Below, piece after piece: positions 1 through 9,352 of a DNA stretch of 38,703 bases. This DNA comes from an uncultured Bacteroidales bacterium (lineage in GTDB: Bacteria > Bacteroidota > Bacteroidia > Bacteroidales > UBA932): assembly GCA_944325435.1 (NCBI GenBank), contig CALVAC010000027.1, positions 1 through 38,703 on the forward strand, written 5' to 3'. Both the position numbers and the translations under genes were made by a program. How positions within the stretch are numbered: the first letter of the stretch is position 1; every line of letters starts with the position of its first letter. The notes below the pieces were generated by a model, which was not told the origin of the DNA, did no database searches, and saw only the letters and a program-made list of their open reading frames with translations.

Positions 1-16
1 GAGAAACGGCCCTTTC

Positions 17-36
17 ACTGGAGTATTGGCTCCAGT
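17..36. repeat. Inverted repeat (7-bp stem, 6-nt loop) at left edge
   Basis: ACTGGAG (17-23) and CTCCAGT (30-36) are perfect complements around the loop TATTGG. A short A-rich stretch follows on the + strand, but there is no T run. It could be the end of a transcript from a gene left of the window; function unknown. Confidence 0.4.
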
Positions 37-57
37 TGGGTCCAAAAATGAAAAAGG

Positions 58-74
58 GGCTCCGAAACGGAGCC
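58..74 (-). terminator. Hairpin resembling a minus-strand intrinsic terminator
   Basis: GGCTCCG (58-64) and CGGAGCC (68-74) form a perfect 7-bp stem with an AAA loop. Read on the minus strand, the stem is followed by a T-rich tract (complement of the A run at 51-55), as in an intrinsic terminator. No minus-strand gene lies immediately to the right, so it may be a relic, or the end of an RNA I did not identify. The rest of 1-170 shows no gene I can support. Confidence 0.4.
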
Positions 75-170
75 GAAGATATAAAAAGATGAGTTCGATC
101 GGAAAAATTACCGGGACAGTCTGCCGATTGACTCATAATGACGGAATTAAACGACAGTCCCTAATTATCA

Positions 171-1358
171 ATGCCATACATCAGAAGAATAGCGGAGGAG
201 AGGGTTACCCGGGCGTTGGAGCCTGGGAGGATAGTGCTGGTGACCGGAGCGAGACGAGCCGGCAAGACGGGACTGCTGCGCAAGATTGCGGAATCGTTCC
301 AGGGACGGTCTGTGATGCTGAACGGGGAGGATTACGGGACACAGGTGCTGTTCAGGAATGTGACGGAGGATGCTGATGGCGATGTGTGGCATATTCTGGC
401 CGAGACTGACCTGCTGGTGCTGGATGAGTTCCAGTATATTCCGCAGATCGGCAGAGTCCTGAAAGCCGTACTTGACAGGTTTCCGGCAATCAGGATACTT
501 GCCGCCGGTTCGTATCCGGCAGGGCTTGATAGGCATAAGTGCCTGGAGTCCGGAAGCGGATGTGCAGGAGAGACGGCAGGGAAATGTACGCATATTGTCA
601 TGCCCCCTCTGTCTGTGGCAGAGATTGACAATGCTTGCACCAACCGGGACAATGGCCCGTGCGATTCCGGCTGCAAGTCATCAAATCTCGAATCTATAAT
701 GATATACGGTTCATATCCGGAAGTGCTGCTTGAGGATACGCCAGAAGGGAAGTCCGACAGGCTGAGGGAGATATGCGGAGCCTATCTGCTGAAAGACATA
801 CTTTATCTGGAGGATGTGAAAAGTGCGGGCAAGATGCTGGAACTTCTGCGTCTCGTGGCAGTCCGGATCGGCAAGGTGGTCACATACGAGGAACTCGGCC
901 ATGAACTCGGGATGAGCAGGATAACGGTGGAGAAATATATGGAGATGTTCGAGAGAGCCTCCATCATCTACCATGTCGGAGCATGGTCCCACAGTATGCG
1001 CAAGGAGATGGTCAAGGCGAAGAAGTGGTATTTCTGCGACAATGGTGTCAGGAATTCACTGACAAGTGATTATTCACCTCTTAATGAAAGGCGGGATGTG
1101 GAGGCCCTGTGGGAGAATTTCATTGTCGGAGAGAGGATAAAGGCTTCGTTCAACACCGGTCAGGAGAAAAGATTCCATTTCTGGAGGACATACGGCAAAC
1201 AGGAAATCGACCTTCTCGAGACGGGAGATGACGGGCTGACTGCCCTGGAGTTCAAGTGGAATGATACCTCGCCAAATGTGCCGAAATCATTCCGCGAGGC
1301 ATATCCAGATGCCGGATTCTCCGTCGTGACAAAGGACAACTACAAAGACTATATATAG
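171..1358 (+). CDS. AAA-family ATPase with C-terminal DUF4143 domain
   Basis: This 395-residue protein has the AAA_14/DUF4143 architecture common in Bacteroidota, whose members are P-loop ATPases of largely unknown role. Walker A is GARRAGKT at residues 26-33 (Lys32). Walker B is LLVLDEF at 81-87 (Asp85, Glu86). A winged-helix-like segment lies near 225-265. The C-terminal part keeps a PD-(D/E)xK-like signature: Asp347 in EIDLLE, then Glu360 and Lys362 in ALEFKW. Residues 124-168 hold six cysteines, which is unusual for the family. The start is the first ATG of the open frame; there is no clear Shine-Dalgarno sequence. It lies 60 bp before the barrel genes on the same strand. The family call is firm; the cellular role is unknown. 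Confidence 0.85.
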   Translation: MPYIRRIAEERVTRALEPGRIVLVTGARRAGKTGLLRKIAESFQGRSVMLNGEDYGTQVLFRNVTEDADGDVWHILAETDLLVLDEFQYIPQIGRVLKAVLDRFPAIRILAAGSYPAGLDRHKCLESGSGCAGETAGKCTHIVMPPLSVAEIDNACTNRDNGPCDSGCKSSNLESIMIYGSYPEVLLEDTPEGKSDRLREICGAYLLKDILYLEDVKSAGKMLELLRLVAVRIGKVVTYEELGHELGMSRITVEKYMEMFERASIIYHVGAWSHSMRKEMVKAKKWYFCDNGVRNSLTSDYSPLNERRDVEALWENFIVGERIKASFNTGQEKRFHFWRTYGKQEIDLLETGDDGLTALEFKWNDTSPNVPKSFREAYPDAGFSVVTKDNYKDYI

Positions 1359-1418
1359 TTCTGACAAACAAGCACATATACATCGAAAGTACAGGCAGAC
1401 CATATTGTTGACATTCGG

Positions 1419-3824
1419 ATGACCACTTGCACAATAACATACGCAATCCGGAGGCTGATACTCCTGCTGACCGTCCTGGCGGCGGGAAGCGTCAGCTTGT
1501 CCGCGGCCGTGACTGTCGTGACAGGCAAGGTGACGGACAGGGAGGACGGACAGCCGGTGGAGTTCGCCAATGTGGCTGCTCTGGATGCCGAGGGGAAGAT
1601 TGCAGCCATCTGTGCAACAGACCGGGATGGGCTGTTTTCGCTCCGGGTACACAGGGAGGGGAAGTACCGGCTGAACATCTCCTTCCTCGGCTATGCGGTA
1701 TATGAACGGGAAATGGCATTTACAGGTGAAGCGGTTGAACTTGGAGAGATACGCCTGAGACGCAGCAGCGAGGAGATAGACGCGGCACAGGTCACAGACA
1801 GGTCTCCGATACGCAAGGAGGCGGACAGGATTGTATATGATGTGCTGGCTGACCCGGACGCATGGAGGCTCAACATGTCGGAATTCATGTCCAAGATACC
1901 GGGACTGGAGAAGTCCGCAAGGGACGGGAAGCTGGAATATGACAATGTAGCCGTCACCAAAGTGCTTGTCAATGAGAAGAACAGCCCTCTTGTCAATGCG
2001 GCGAGGCAGTATCCGATGAATTTCATCCGGGCGGACTACATGTCTAAGATAGAACTAGTGCTGCCCGGCTCTCCGGAATATGGCAATGATACACCTGTCC
2101 TGCTTATCACCCTCGACAGGGAACTCCCTCTCGGGGCGGCAGCGGAGATAGATGCCGAAGCATCGAGCAGCAATTCATACTCTGTCTCTCCGGATGCGGT
2201 GGCAAATATCCCGGTGATGAGCGTGGGGGTGAACTACAGGTTCAATTTCACCGGGAATCCTGCGACAGGCACACGCACGGAGAGGACTGTCTATGATGAT
2301 GCAGCATCCGGCACGGCGGTGCCTCTGAGCGTCAGGGAGAGCGAAGACATGTCGCAGACGGAGTCTCAAAGCCACAGGATAGGGGTGAACCTTTTCAGGT
2401 CATTCTTCAAGGAACGTCTCGATGTGACATTCTCGATGAACACCGACTATTCCAGGTCGGAGACCCGCTCGGAGTCATCTTCCGTAGAGACAGCCTCTGA
2501 CGGGACAAGGACGGAATCCGGCTCATCATCGACAAATACTAATGTTTCACCGTTCCGGTTCAATGCCGGAGTGGAGGCCTCGTACAGCTGGGGCCGGAGC
2601 AACATGCTGGGTTTCAGATACACATACTACAACAGATACAGCTCGACGGATGAATATCTTGACTATTCACCGGATGGGAGTCAGCTGCACAACTTCGGCA
2701 CATCCTCCGCAAAGGAGCACAATGCCGAACTGTCGCTCAGGCTCAGACCTAAAAAACGCACGGGTACATGGTCATTCAACACCTCTGCAGGATATATCTT
2801 CAGGGACTATGATGACAGGGACACATACGGGAGCGGCTACATCGGAGGACTTGACTATGTGCAGGGCGTGGCATATCTGAGAGGCTCTTTCTCAGGAAGC
2901 CTTGCCGGACGCAAGCTGATGTACGGGCTCAGTGTCAACCTGGAGCATATCGCCAGCAGAGGGCAGAATCTCGGAAGCGGCAGTCCGCTGGACTACAATG
3001 AGTTCAACATCGTGCCCGGAGCCAGCATGATATGGCGGGTCTCACGCACGACACGGATCAGTGCCGGATATTCCTGTCACAGCAGAAGACCATCACAGGA
3101 ATATCTCGACCCGTATGTGGACAGTTCGGACCCCTACAACATCACTGTCGGCAACCCGGACCTCAAAGGAGAACTGACTCATCACGCCAGGGCATCCATA
3201 ACGCAGAACCTGCCGTGGAAATGGTTTGACAACATATCTCTCGATGGCTCATACCGCATCACAGGCAATGCGATTGAAAGAGTGTCGGCCACCGATGCCG
3301 ACAATGTCACGACGACGACATATATGAATATAGGGAGGAAGCAGTCGAGTCAAATCGGCCTGTCCATGCTGTTCAGGCCCGCGAGGAAGGTCACGGTCAA
3401 ACTGTCAGGCCAGGCCGGCAACAGCTCCTACAGCATTTCAGATACACAGGACAATTCATACTGGTCGTTCTCCATGAACGAAATGTGCGTGGCACGGCTC
3501 AAATGGTTCGTGATTATCCAGAATTTCAGGCTGACCCCTACACTGACTTCCGCCCAGACACGCGGATTCAGGATGGATCCCCAGCTCAGTTTCGGTATCT
3601 CCAGATACTGGGAAAAGATCAGGCTTACGACATCCATAGGCTGCGATGACATCCTGCACGGCCGTTCCCCAAGGCAGTCTATCATCGGAGGGGAGAATTT
3701 CATGCAGACAATGCTGTCGCAACGGCTCGGGAGGTCGGTGTATTTCTCCATAAACTGGAGCATCGGCAAATTCCGCAACACTCCGAACGTGCAGCACAGG
3801 CCATACGACTTCGATACTGAATAG
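1419..3824 (+). CDS. Outer-membrane beta-barrel protein with carboxypeptidase-regulatory-like domain (TonB-receptor-like), copy 1
   Basis: An 801-residue envelope protein. Residues about 10-30 form a hydrophobic signal peptide. A carboxypeptidase D regulatory-like beta domain follows at about 33-115, recognisable by GKVTDREDGQPVEFANV. A plug-like region comes next (about 125-245, with MSEFMSKIPGLE and NFIRADYMSKIELVLPGSPEY). The remainder is rich in alternating aromatic and polar strands, as in the OMP_b-brl_3 family. No convincing TonB box is visible, so active TonB-dependent transport is not certain. It lies 19 bp before a paralog with the same domain order. Substrate unknown. The ATG at 1419 is chosen because it puts the signal peptide at the N terminus. 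Confidence 0.8.
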   Translation: MTTCTITYAIRRLILLLTVLAAGSVSLSAAVTVVTGKVTDREDGQPVEFANVAALDAEGKIAAICATDRDGLFSLRVHREGKYRLNISFLGYAVYEREMAFTGEAVELGEIRLRRSSEEIDAAQVTDRSPIRKEADRIVYDVLADPDAWRLNMSEFMSKIPGLEKSARDGKLEYDNVAVTKVLVNEKNSPLVNAARQYPMNFIRADYMSKIELVLPGSPEYGNDTPVLLITLDRELPLGAAAEIDAEASSSNSYSVSPDAVANIPVMSVGVNYRFNFTGNPATGTRTERTVYDDAASGTAVPLSVRESEDMSQTESQSHRIGVNLFRSFFKERLDVTFSMNTDYSRSETRSESSSVETASDGTRTESGSSSTNTNVSPFRFNAGVEASYSWGRSNMLGFRYTYYNRYSSTDEYLDYSPDGSQLHNFGTSSAKEHNAELSLRLRPKKRTGTWSFNTSAGYIFRDYDDRDTYGSGYIGGLDYVQGVAYLRGSFSGSLAGRKLMYGLSVNLEHIASRGQNLGSGSPLDYNEFNIVPGASMIWRVSRTTRISAGYSCHSRRPSQEYLDPYVDSSDPYNITVGNPDLKGELTHHARASITQNLPWKWFDNISLDGSYRITGNAIERVSATDADNVTTTTYMNIGRKQSSQIGLSMLFRPARKVTVKLSGQAGNSSYSISDTQDNSYWSFSMNEMCVARLKWFVIIQNFRLTPTLTSAQTRGFRMDPQLSFGISRYWEKIRLTTSIGCDDILHGRSPRQSIIGGENFMQTMLSQRLGRSVYFSINWSIGKFRNTPNVQHRPYDFDTE

Positions 3825-3843
3825 AAACCTAAACCTACATGCC

Positions 3844-6309
3844 ATGAAAACCTGTATCCTGACACTGGCCTCTGCGGCAATTCTTCTAATCTCCATGCCA
3901 TTGGAGGCAGAAGGTTCGCGTTCTTGCAGGCAGGAGGCTGCAGTGCTATCCGACAACGGAATCTATGTCAGGGGCAAGGTGATGGATGCCTCGGATGGCA
4001 GTCCTCTGGAATATGCGAACATCACAGCCCTCGACACTCTCGGCAACCTGAGGGCATCCGCCATCAGCCATCCAGGCGGGCAGTTCTCCATGAGATTGCC
4101 GGGGGCAGGACAGTATAAGGTATGGGTGACATTTGTCGGATACCGCAGCTGGTCGAAAGACATGACAGCGCAGGGAAAAGACCTGTCCCTCGGAACGGTC
4201 GCCCTGGAAGAGGGAGAGGAGTTGGAGGGGGCTTCGGTGCAGGCGACTCAGCTCTTCAGCAGGGAAGCGGACAGGTTTGTATATGATGTGAAGGCGGATC
4301 CTGATGCGAAGAGGATGGAGATGATGGATTTCATGTCCAAGATACCTGAACTCGAGAGGAATTCCGCCGACGGGAAACTCCAGTTCAGGGAGGAGCAGAT
4401 AGCGGAAATCCTGATAGATGACAAGGAGAACGGGATGATCAATGCGGGACGGCAGTATCCGATGAATTTCATCAGGGCGAGCTATATGTCGAAGATAGAG
4501 CTTGTCCTGCCGGGGTCTCCGGAATACAACAACGAACGGCCGATATTGCTCATCACCCTCGATGAACCTCTGCCATTAGGATTTGCAGGCAGGATAGATG
4601 CGGACGGAGACACGAGAGGGACATATTCTCCCGGTATCGACCTCGTAGGGAACACCCCGTGGACAGGGGTCGGAGTGAACTATTCTTTCGGATATTCCGC
4701 TCCTCCGGCACTTGCAAATTCGACATGCAGGGAATCATACGGGGAGTCTGCCTACAGGCTCGACAACAGCAGCACTTCCTGGAACAGGTCCATGAACCAC
4801 AATCTCGGGATGAACCTTTTCCGCTCGTTCTTCGATGACAAGGTGGACCTGAACATCACCCTTTCCACCAGCAGGTCGGATGGGGAGAGTTTCACCGATG
4901 CGCATTCGTCCATGACGGATGAGTCCGGAAATGTCGTCAGGACTACGGCGAACTCATCAGCTTCGAAGACATGGTCGCCGATGCGTTTCAATGCCGGCAT
5001 GTCTCTCTCTCAGCAGTGGGGAGGCAGCAACGGCAAGCTGAATAGGTACACCTTGAAATACACCTACAGGGACAGCCGCAGCAACGGTGATCAGGACATG
5101 CTCTACTCTACTGCTGAAATGCAGACAGTCTCGGAAGAGGACAGGAGGGTCTCATCGACCTCCGGGGCACGGGAACATAACCTGAACCTCAAGCTGTCGC
5201 TCCGTGACCCGGGGCCGCGCAGGTTATGGGGGATAAGTGCGGAGGCAGGATACATCAACAGATACTATGACAGCGCAACAGACTATATGCTCTATGACCC
5301 TGCCTGCGGAGGATATGTCAGCGAGACCGCAAGGTTCGATGGTCTGGACTACCGGCAGCAGGTGGCGTTCGCGAGAGCGGTCTTCATGGGTTCAGCCCTG
5401 AAGCGGAAATTCGGGTACGGGGCGACTCTCCACGCGGAAAACCTGAACAACAGGGGAATGTTCCTTGGTAATGGTGGCAGTCCTCTGGACTATAACGAAT
5501 TCAATGTAATGCCCGGAGTCTCGGCAAAATTCAGTCTCAAGGGGTTCAGTATCGGCGGCAGCTACAGCACCCGTGTCCGCAGGCCGAACGTATCCCAGCT
5601 GAATCCGTATATTGACGAGACAGACCCGGAGAACCTGAGGACAGGAAACCCGGAGCTGAAAGGGGAGTTCACACACAGTGCAGGAGGGAGTGTGGGATAT
5701 GATTCCAGAGGGTGGTTCAGCGGAATTCTCGCGAGTTACCGGTACAGCACCACTGACAATGCCATCGAGAGCGTCACATTCATAGATGCTGACAATATCT
5801 CCACCACGACATGGCAGAATCTCGGTGCGAACCGCAGCCACAGCATCAGTCTCATGATAAGGTTCCGTCCGCTTAAAAGGATGACGATAAGTGCCCAAAG
5901 TGATTACCGCATCTCGACTTACGGTTTCGCGGACGGCAGCACGAACCGTGTGGAATCGTTCAATGCATCTCTGGGCATCACGGGGACTGTCTTCGGGATA
6001 TCCTGCCATTCGGTGCTGGGTGTAAACCCGGCAGTCCTGTCTGCGCAGAGCACGGCATACGAACTCTATCCCAACTGGCATGTAGTCCTGTCGAGGTATT
6101 TCAGCAAGATACACCTCGGCATCTCCCTCTTTGCGGATGACATACTGCACTCCAGCAGGCCGGTGAAAAGTACTATCAGAGGGTCCGGATTCGTCCAGCA
6201 CAGTCTCGCCCAGAGAATCGGACGCAATTTCCAGCTGTCCATCTACTGGGAGTTCGGCAAGTTCAAGAACCCGCCTAAAGTTGAAAACCAAGCCTACGAT
6301 GCTTTCTGA
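3844..6309 (+). CDS. Outer-membrane beta-barrel protein with carboxypeptidase-regulatory-like domain, copy 2
   Basis: An 821-residue paralog of the preceding gene. It has a signal peptide (residues 1-23), a regulatory-like beta domain at about 38-125 (GKVMDASDGSPLEYANI) and a plug-like segment with MMDFMSKIPELE and the shared block NFIRASYMSKIELVLPGSPEY. A long barrel follows that shares phrases such as SPLDYNEFNVMPG with copy 1. Overall similarity is moderate and spread along the whole length, so this looks like an old tandem duplication rather than a recent one. The 19-bp spacing implies co-transcription. It ends 15 bp from the convergent gene at 6325. Ligand unknown; the pair may act together or serve related substrates. 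Confidence 0.8.
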   Translation: MKTCILTLASAAILLISMPLEAEGSRSCRQEAAVLSDNGIYVRGKVMDASDGSPLEYANITALDTLGNLRASAISHPGGQFSMRLPGAGQYKVWVTFVGYRSWSKDMTAQGKDLSLGTVALEEGEELEGASVQATQLFSREADRFVYDVKADPDAKRMEMMDFMSKIPELERNSADGKLQFREEQIAEILIDDKENGMINAGRQYPMNFIRASYMSKIELVLPGSPEYNNERPILLITLDEPLPLGFAGRIDADGDTRGTYSPGIDLVGNTPWTGVGVNYSFGYSAPPALANSTCRESYGESAYRLDNSSTSWNRSMNHNLGMNLFRSFFDDKVDLNITLSTSRSDGESFTDAHSSMTDESGNVVRTTANSSASKTWSPMRFNAGMSLSQQWGGSNGKLNRYTLKYTYRDSRSNGDQDMLYSTAEMQTVSEEDRRVSSTSGAREHNLNLKLSLRDPGPRRLWGISAEAGYINRYYDSATDYMLYDPACGGYVSETARFDGLDYRQQVAFARAVFMGSALKRKFGYGATLHAENLNNRGMFLGNGGSPLDYNEFNVMPGVSAKFSLKGFSIGGSYSTRVRRPNVSQLNPYIDETDPENLRTGNPELKGEFTHSAGGSVGYDSRGWFSGILASYRYSTTDNAIESVTFIDADNISTTTWQNLGANRSHSISLMIRFRPLKRMTISAQSDYRISTYGFADGSTNRVESFNASLGITGTVFGISCHSVLGVNPAVLSAQSTAYELYPNWHVVLSRYFSKIHLGISLFADDILHSSRPVKSTIRGSGFVQHSLAQRIGRNFQLSIYWEFGKFKNPPKVENQAYDAF

Positions 6310-6324
6310 AAAAACTATTGCTTT

Positions 6325-9309
6325 TCAACAAGTTCCTACGATGGCACGGGAAGAGGAACGGTCAATGAATGCCACTATGTCTTTATCTGTGCGGTAGACT
6401 GTGACATAGTCAGACTGCTTCTCTACCTCGAGGGCAGAAAGAGCCTCGGCATCGAAGGATTCCGGACTGATTACGGTGTCGATGTTGAGATATCCTATGC
6501 CGAGGGATGTGATGTTCTGGAAGAAATGCGTACCCTGGCTCGGCTCTATCCGGAATCCCGGAATCGCGCATTCGACTATCATCCTCGCCTCCGAGATGTC
6601 GCTCCACAGCACCGGAATCCCGAGCCACGGGTCAGATGAGCCCCAGCGTCCCGGCCCTATCAGCAGATAGGTCTGCCCTGAAGCCCTCATCTCGGCGTTG
6701 ATGCGAGATATCTCCTCCGCCATTTCCCTGGTGTGCGCGCTGTCGAACCTCTCCGCCGGGACATACACTATATGCCTCATGCCATCAATCCTGCCGCAGC
6801 CGAGGGCCTTTTCGGACCTTATGACAATCCTGCCGGCCTCAGCCTCCACCTGCTCCATTGTCTGGCAGCCATCTGACGCGAATTCACTCACCGGCCTGAC
6901 CTGAAGCAGCTTGAGCACACACTCGGATCCATTGCTCTCAGGTATGATGTCAGCCGCGAACTCGATCTCTACATCGCTCATCAGCTCCTTCTTGCATATA
7001 TCCATGATATCCTTGAGTATCAGAGGAAGAGGGTATTTGCCATATTTGAGGATGGCATCGAATGATATTATCCTGCTGCCGTCCTCGCTTACTCCGGGCA
7101 CTATCCTGTGGTCGGATGCCCTGTAGGTGGATGCGACAATCTCAGGATGGTCGAACTCCTCAAGGACCTCAGTCACAGGCCTGAGAGCAAGGTTTATGCT
7201 GTCATTTCTGGATATCTTGAAGGCTCCGGGACGCAGGTCGAGGGCATACATGGTCTTCTGCGTGTCGCGCAGGGCAAGTTTCGGATCCGAGAGCTGGAGT
7301 ATCTTGCGCGGATAGCGCGGCGAGAAACGCAAGGTATTCCCTCCATCCACGACAGTCTTGCCGAGTCCGAAAGCAAGGTTCACAATGCCATCCTGAGGCT
7401 TTTCCCCTCCTATGGGATAGAAATTGACAGAACGCGCCACTCCGGACAGCATCGGGTAGTAGAAGCCATTGTGACTGCTTCCACATATACTTTGGATGAC
7501 AACAGCCATCTGCTCTTCACTCAAGAGGTTACCTGTGGTCTGCAGATATGCCCTGCTGCCGCTGAAGAACACGGATGCGTAAACACTCTTGATGGCCTTC
7601 TCCAGCATTCTCTGCATCTGCCCCTTGTTTTCGATCAGAGGTATCATATAGGTTGAATACACTCCTGCAAACGGCTGGTAGTTGCTGTCCTCGAGCTTGG
7701 AACTGGAGCGTATTGCAAGAGGGGAGTTCACTGTCGCTATGAATATCTTCAGCTCATCCACAAGTGCTGATGGCAGTCTTGAGGCGACAAAGTCCGAGAG
7801 AATCTCGTCATCGCTGATATCCGAATCTATCACATACTGGAGGTCATTCTCGATGATGAACTGGTCGAAATACTCTGTAGCCACGACCACTGTCCTCGGA
7901 ATGGATATTTTCACATTGCCGTATTTCTTGGACAGGTCGTATTTCTTTACAAGGGAATTGAGGAATCCCAGTCCGCGCGCCTTGCCCCCGAGAGAGCCAT
8001 CACCCATCCTCGCGAACCAGATGTACTTTTCGTAAGTCTCCTTGTCGAAATGTGCTATAATGCCCCTTCCTGTCAGGACGTGGTAGTCGTGTATCTGTTG
8101 TGCAATATATGTCCGGAGCTCATCCGTAGATGAGAAATGGCTGTCCTGAACGGCCTTGAAACTGTGGGCGAGGGTAAACAGCCCCCTGGAAAAGAACCAT
8201 TTGGAGAACTTGTCCCTGGATGTGTTGTAAAGGAGCACATTGTCCGGGATGGTGTCAATGATGTCCTCCAGGTCTTTCAGGCTGGATGCCCTGCCGTATT
8301 CGACCCTGTCGGCATCCCTGAACACGAAATCCCCGAAACCGAACTCATCGCTGATGTATTCCGAAAGTTGGAGCATAAGGGTCTTGGAGTATTTCCTGAG
8401 GAATCCTGCACCAAGGCTGCGGGCTATGTCCGCCACGCTCGCCTGCGAGGACTGCAGCAGCACTGGCATGTTGGGGTCATCGGCCTTGATGGTCTTCACG
8501 AGGTCTATCCCGGCATCCAGCTTCTCTGTGTCAGGGGAGTCCCCTTTATGGAGCACGAAGCCGACATCTGATATCACACCGAGAAGGTTGTGCTTGTACT
8601 TGCCGTACAGCCGCATCGCATCCTCATAGTTGGTGGCGAGAAGTATCTTTGGTCTGGAACGTTTGCGCACCTTGCGGTACTGCTCGTTGAATGTGTCTTT
8701 CAGGAACTCGACGCTCTGTTTGAGCACGAGCTTGTAAAGTTCAGGAAGATAGGTCGAATAATAGCGTACCGAGTCCTCCACAAGCAGTATGGCCTGCACA
8801 CCGACCCCGAGGATGTCATCATCCGCATTGGCCTGGTCCTCGAGAAGCTTGATGATTGCCACTATGAGGTCCGCATTGCCGTGCCAGCTGAATATGTAGT
8901 CCACGCAGGAGGTGTCCTGCATCGAGATGTTCCTGTATATCTCCCTCGAGAAATGGGTGAGAAGCACGAACGGGATAGAGGAAGACTTTTCCTTGAGCCA
9001 GGCCGCAAACGAGAACACATTCCTGTCCCGGGTATTGTACATGCAGATGACCATGTCGATGTCCTCGTTCTGGCTTGCGACTACTTCGGCTTCAGCTGAA
9101 GTGGTAGCCCAGATGAAACGGGGTGGATTGCTGATATTCAGGTCGATGTATTCCCTGTATATCTGGCTCTCTATCTGCCCGTCCTCCTCGAGGATGAATG
9201 CATCGTAGTTGCTGCATATTATCAGGATTTTCCTGATCCTGTGCTTGATGAGGGAAGCATAGTCCGGAGTCTTCAGCTCCTTCAGGCTCACCGGTTCAAT
9301 AGTGTTCAT
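6325..9309 (-). CDS. Receiver-domain / PEP synthase-like ATP-grasp (PPDK N-terminal) fusion protein
   Basis: A 994-residue cytoplasmic protein. Residues about 28-160 look like a degenerate response-regulator receiver with no phosphoacceptor Asp. Residues about 172-320 form a second receiver-like domain with an acidic pair (Glu178, Asp179), Asp248 in VISD, Ser287 and Lys306 in the expected order. The PEP synthase/PPDK nucleotide-binding domain begins near residue 436 with GDGSLGGKARGLGFL and includes LAIRSSSKLEDSNYQPFAG, GLGKTVVDG and LLQVRPV. I see no phosphohistidine swivel or PEP-binding barrel, so a full PEP synthase reaction is unlikely. The C terminus carries the conserved block LIGPGRWGSSDPWLGIP. 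I start at 9309, with AAAGGA upstream, rather than at an upstream ATG (9408) that overlaps the trmH-like gene. It is the third gene of the operon. Confidence 0.7.
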   Translation of the reverse strand: MNTIEPVSLKELKTPDYASLIKHRIRKILIICSNYDAFILEEDGQIESQIYREYIDLNISNPPRFIWATTSAEAEVVASQNEDIDMVICMYNTRDRNVFSFAAWLKEKSSSIPFVLLTHFSREIYRNISMQDTSCVDYIFSWHGNADLIVAIIKLLEDQANADDDILGVGVQAILLVEDSVRYYSTYLPELYKLVLKQSVEFLKDTFNEQYRKVRKRSRPKILLATNYEDAMRLYGKYKHNLLGVISDVGFVLHKGDSPDTEKLDAGIDLVKTIKADDPNMPVLLQSSQASVADIARSLGAGFLRKYSKTLMLQLSEYISDEFGFGDFVFRDADRVEYGRASSLKDLEDIIDTIPDNVLLYNTSRDKFSKWFFSRGLFTLAHSFKAVQDSHFSSTDELRTYIAQQIHDYHVLTGRGIIAHFDKETYEKYIWFARMGDGSLGGKARGLGFLNSLVKKYDLSKKYGNVKISIPRTVVVATEYFDQFIIENDLQYVIDSDISDDEILSDFVASRLPSALVDELKIFIATVNSPLAIRSSSKLEDSNYQPFAGVYSTYMIPLIENKGQMQRMLEKAIKSVYASVFFSGSRAYLQTTGNLLSEEQMAVVIQSICGSSHNGFYYPMLSGVARSVNFYPIGGEKPQDGIVNLAFGLGKTVVDGGNTLRFSPRYPRKILQLSDPKLALRDTQKTMYALDLRPGAFKISRNDSINLALRPVTEVLEEFDHPEIVASTYRASDHRIVPGVSEDGSRIISFDAILKYGKYPLPLILKDIMDICKKELMSDVEIEFAADIIPESNGSECVLKLLQVRPVSEFASDGCQTMEQVEAEAGRIVIRSEKALGCGRIDGMRHIVYVPAERFDSAHTREMAEEISRINAEMRASGQTYLLIGPGRWGSSDPWLGIPVLWSDISEARMIVECAIPGFRIEPSQGTHFFQNITSLGIGYLNIDTVISPESFDAEALSALEVEKQSDYVTVYRTDKDIVAFIDRSSSRAIVGTC

Positions 9310-9352
9310 TATGCGTGTCCTTTTCAAGTGCGGCAGGCCAGGCCTGCCGGCA

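Noticed and set aside
5392..6291. 299-codon minus-strand open frame opposite the second barrel gene
   Set aside because: Antisense shadow of a convincing outer-membrane protein; no recognisable domains.
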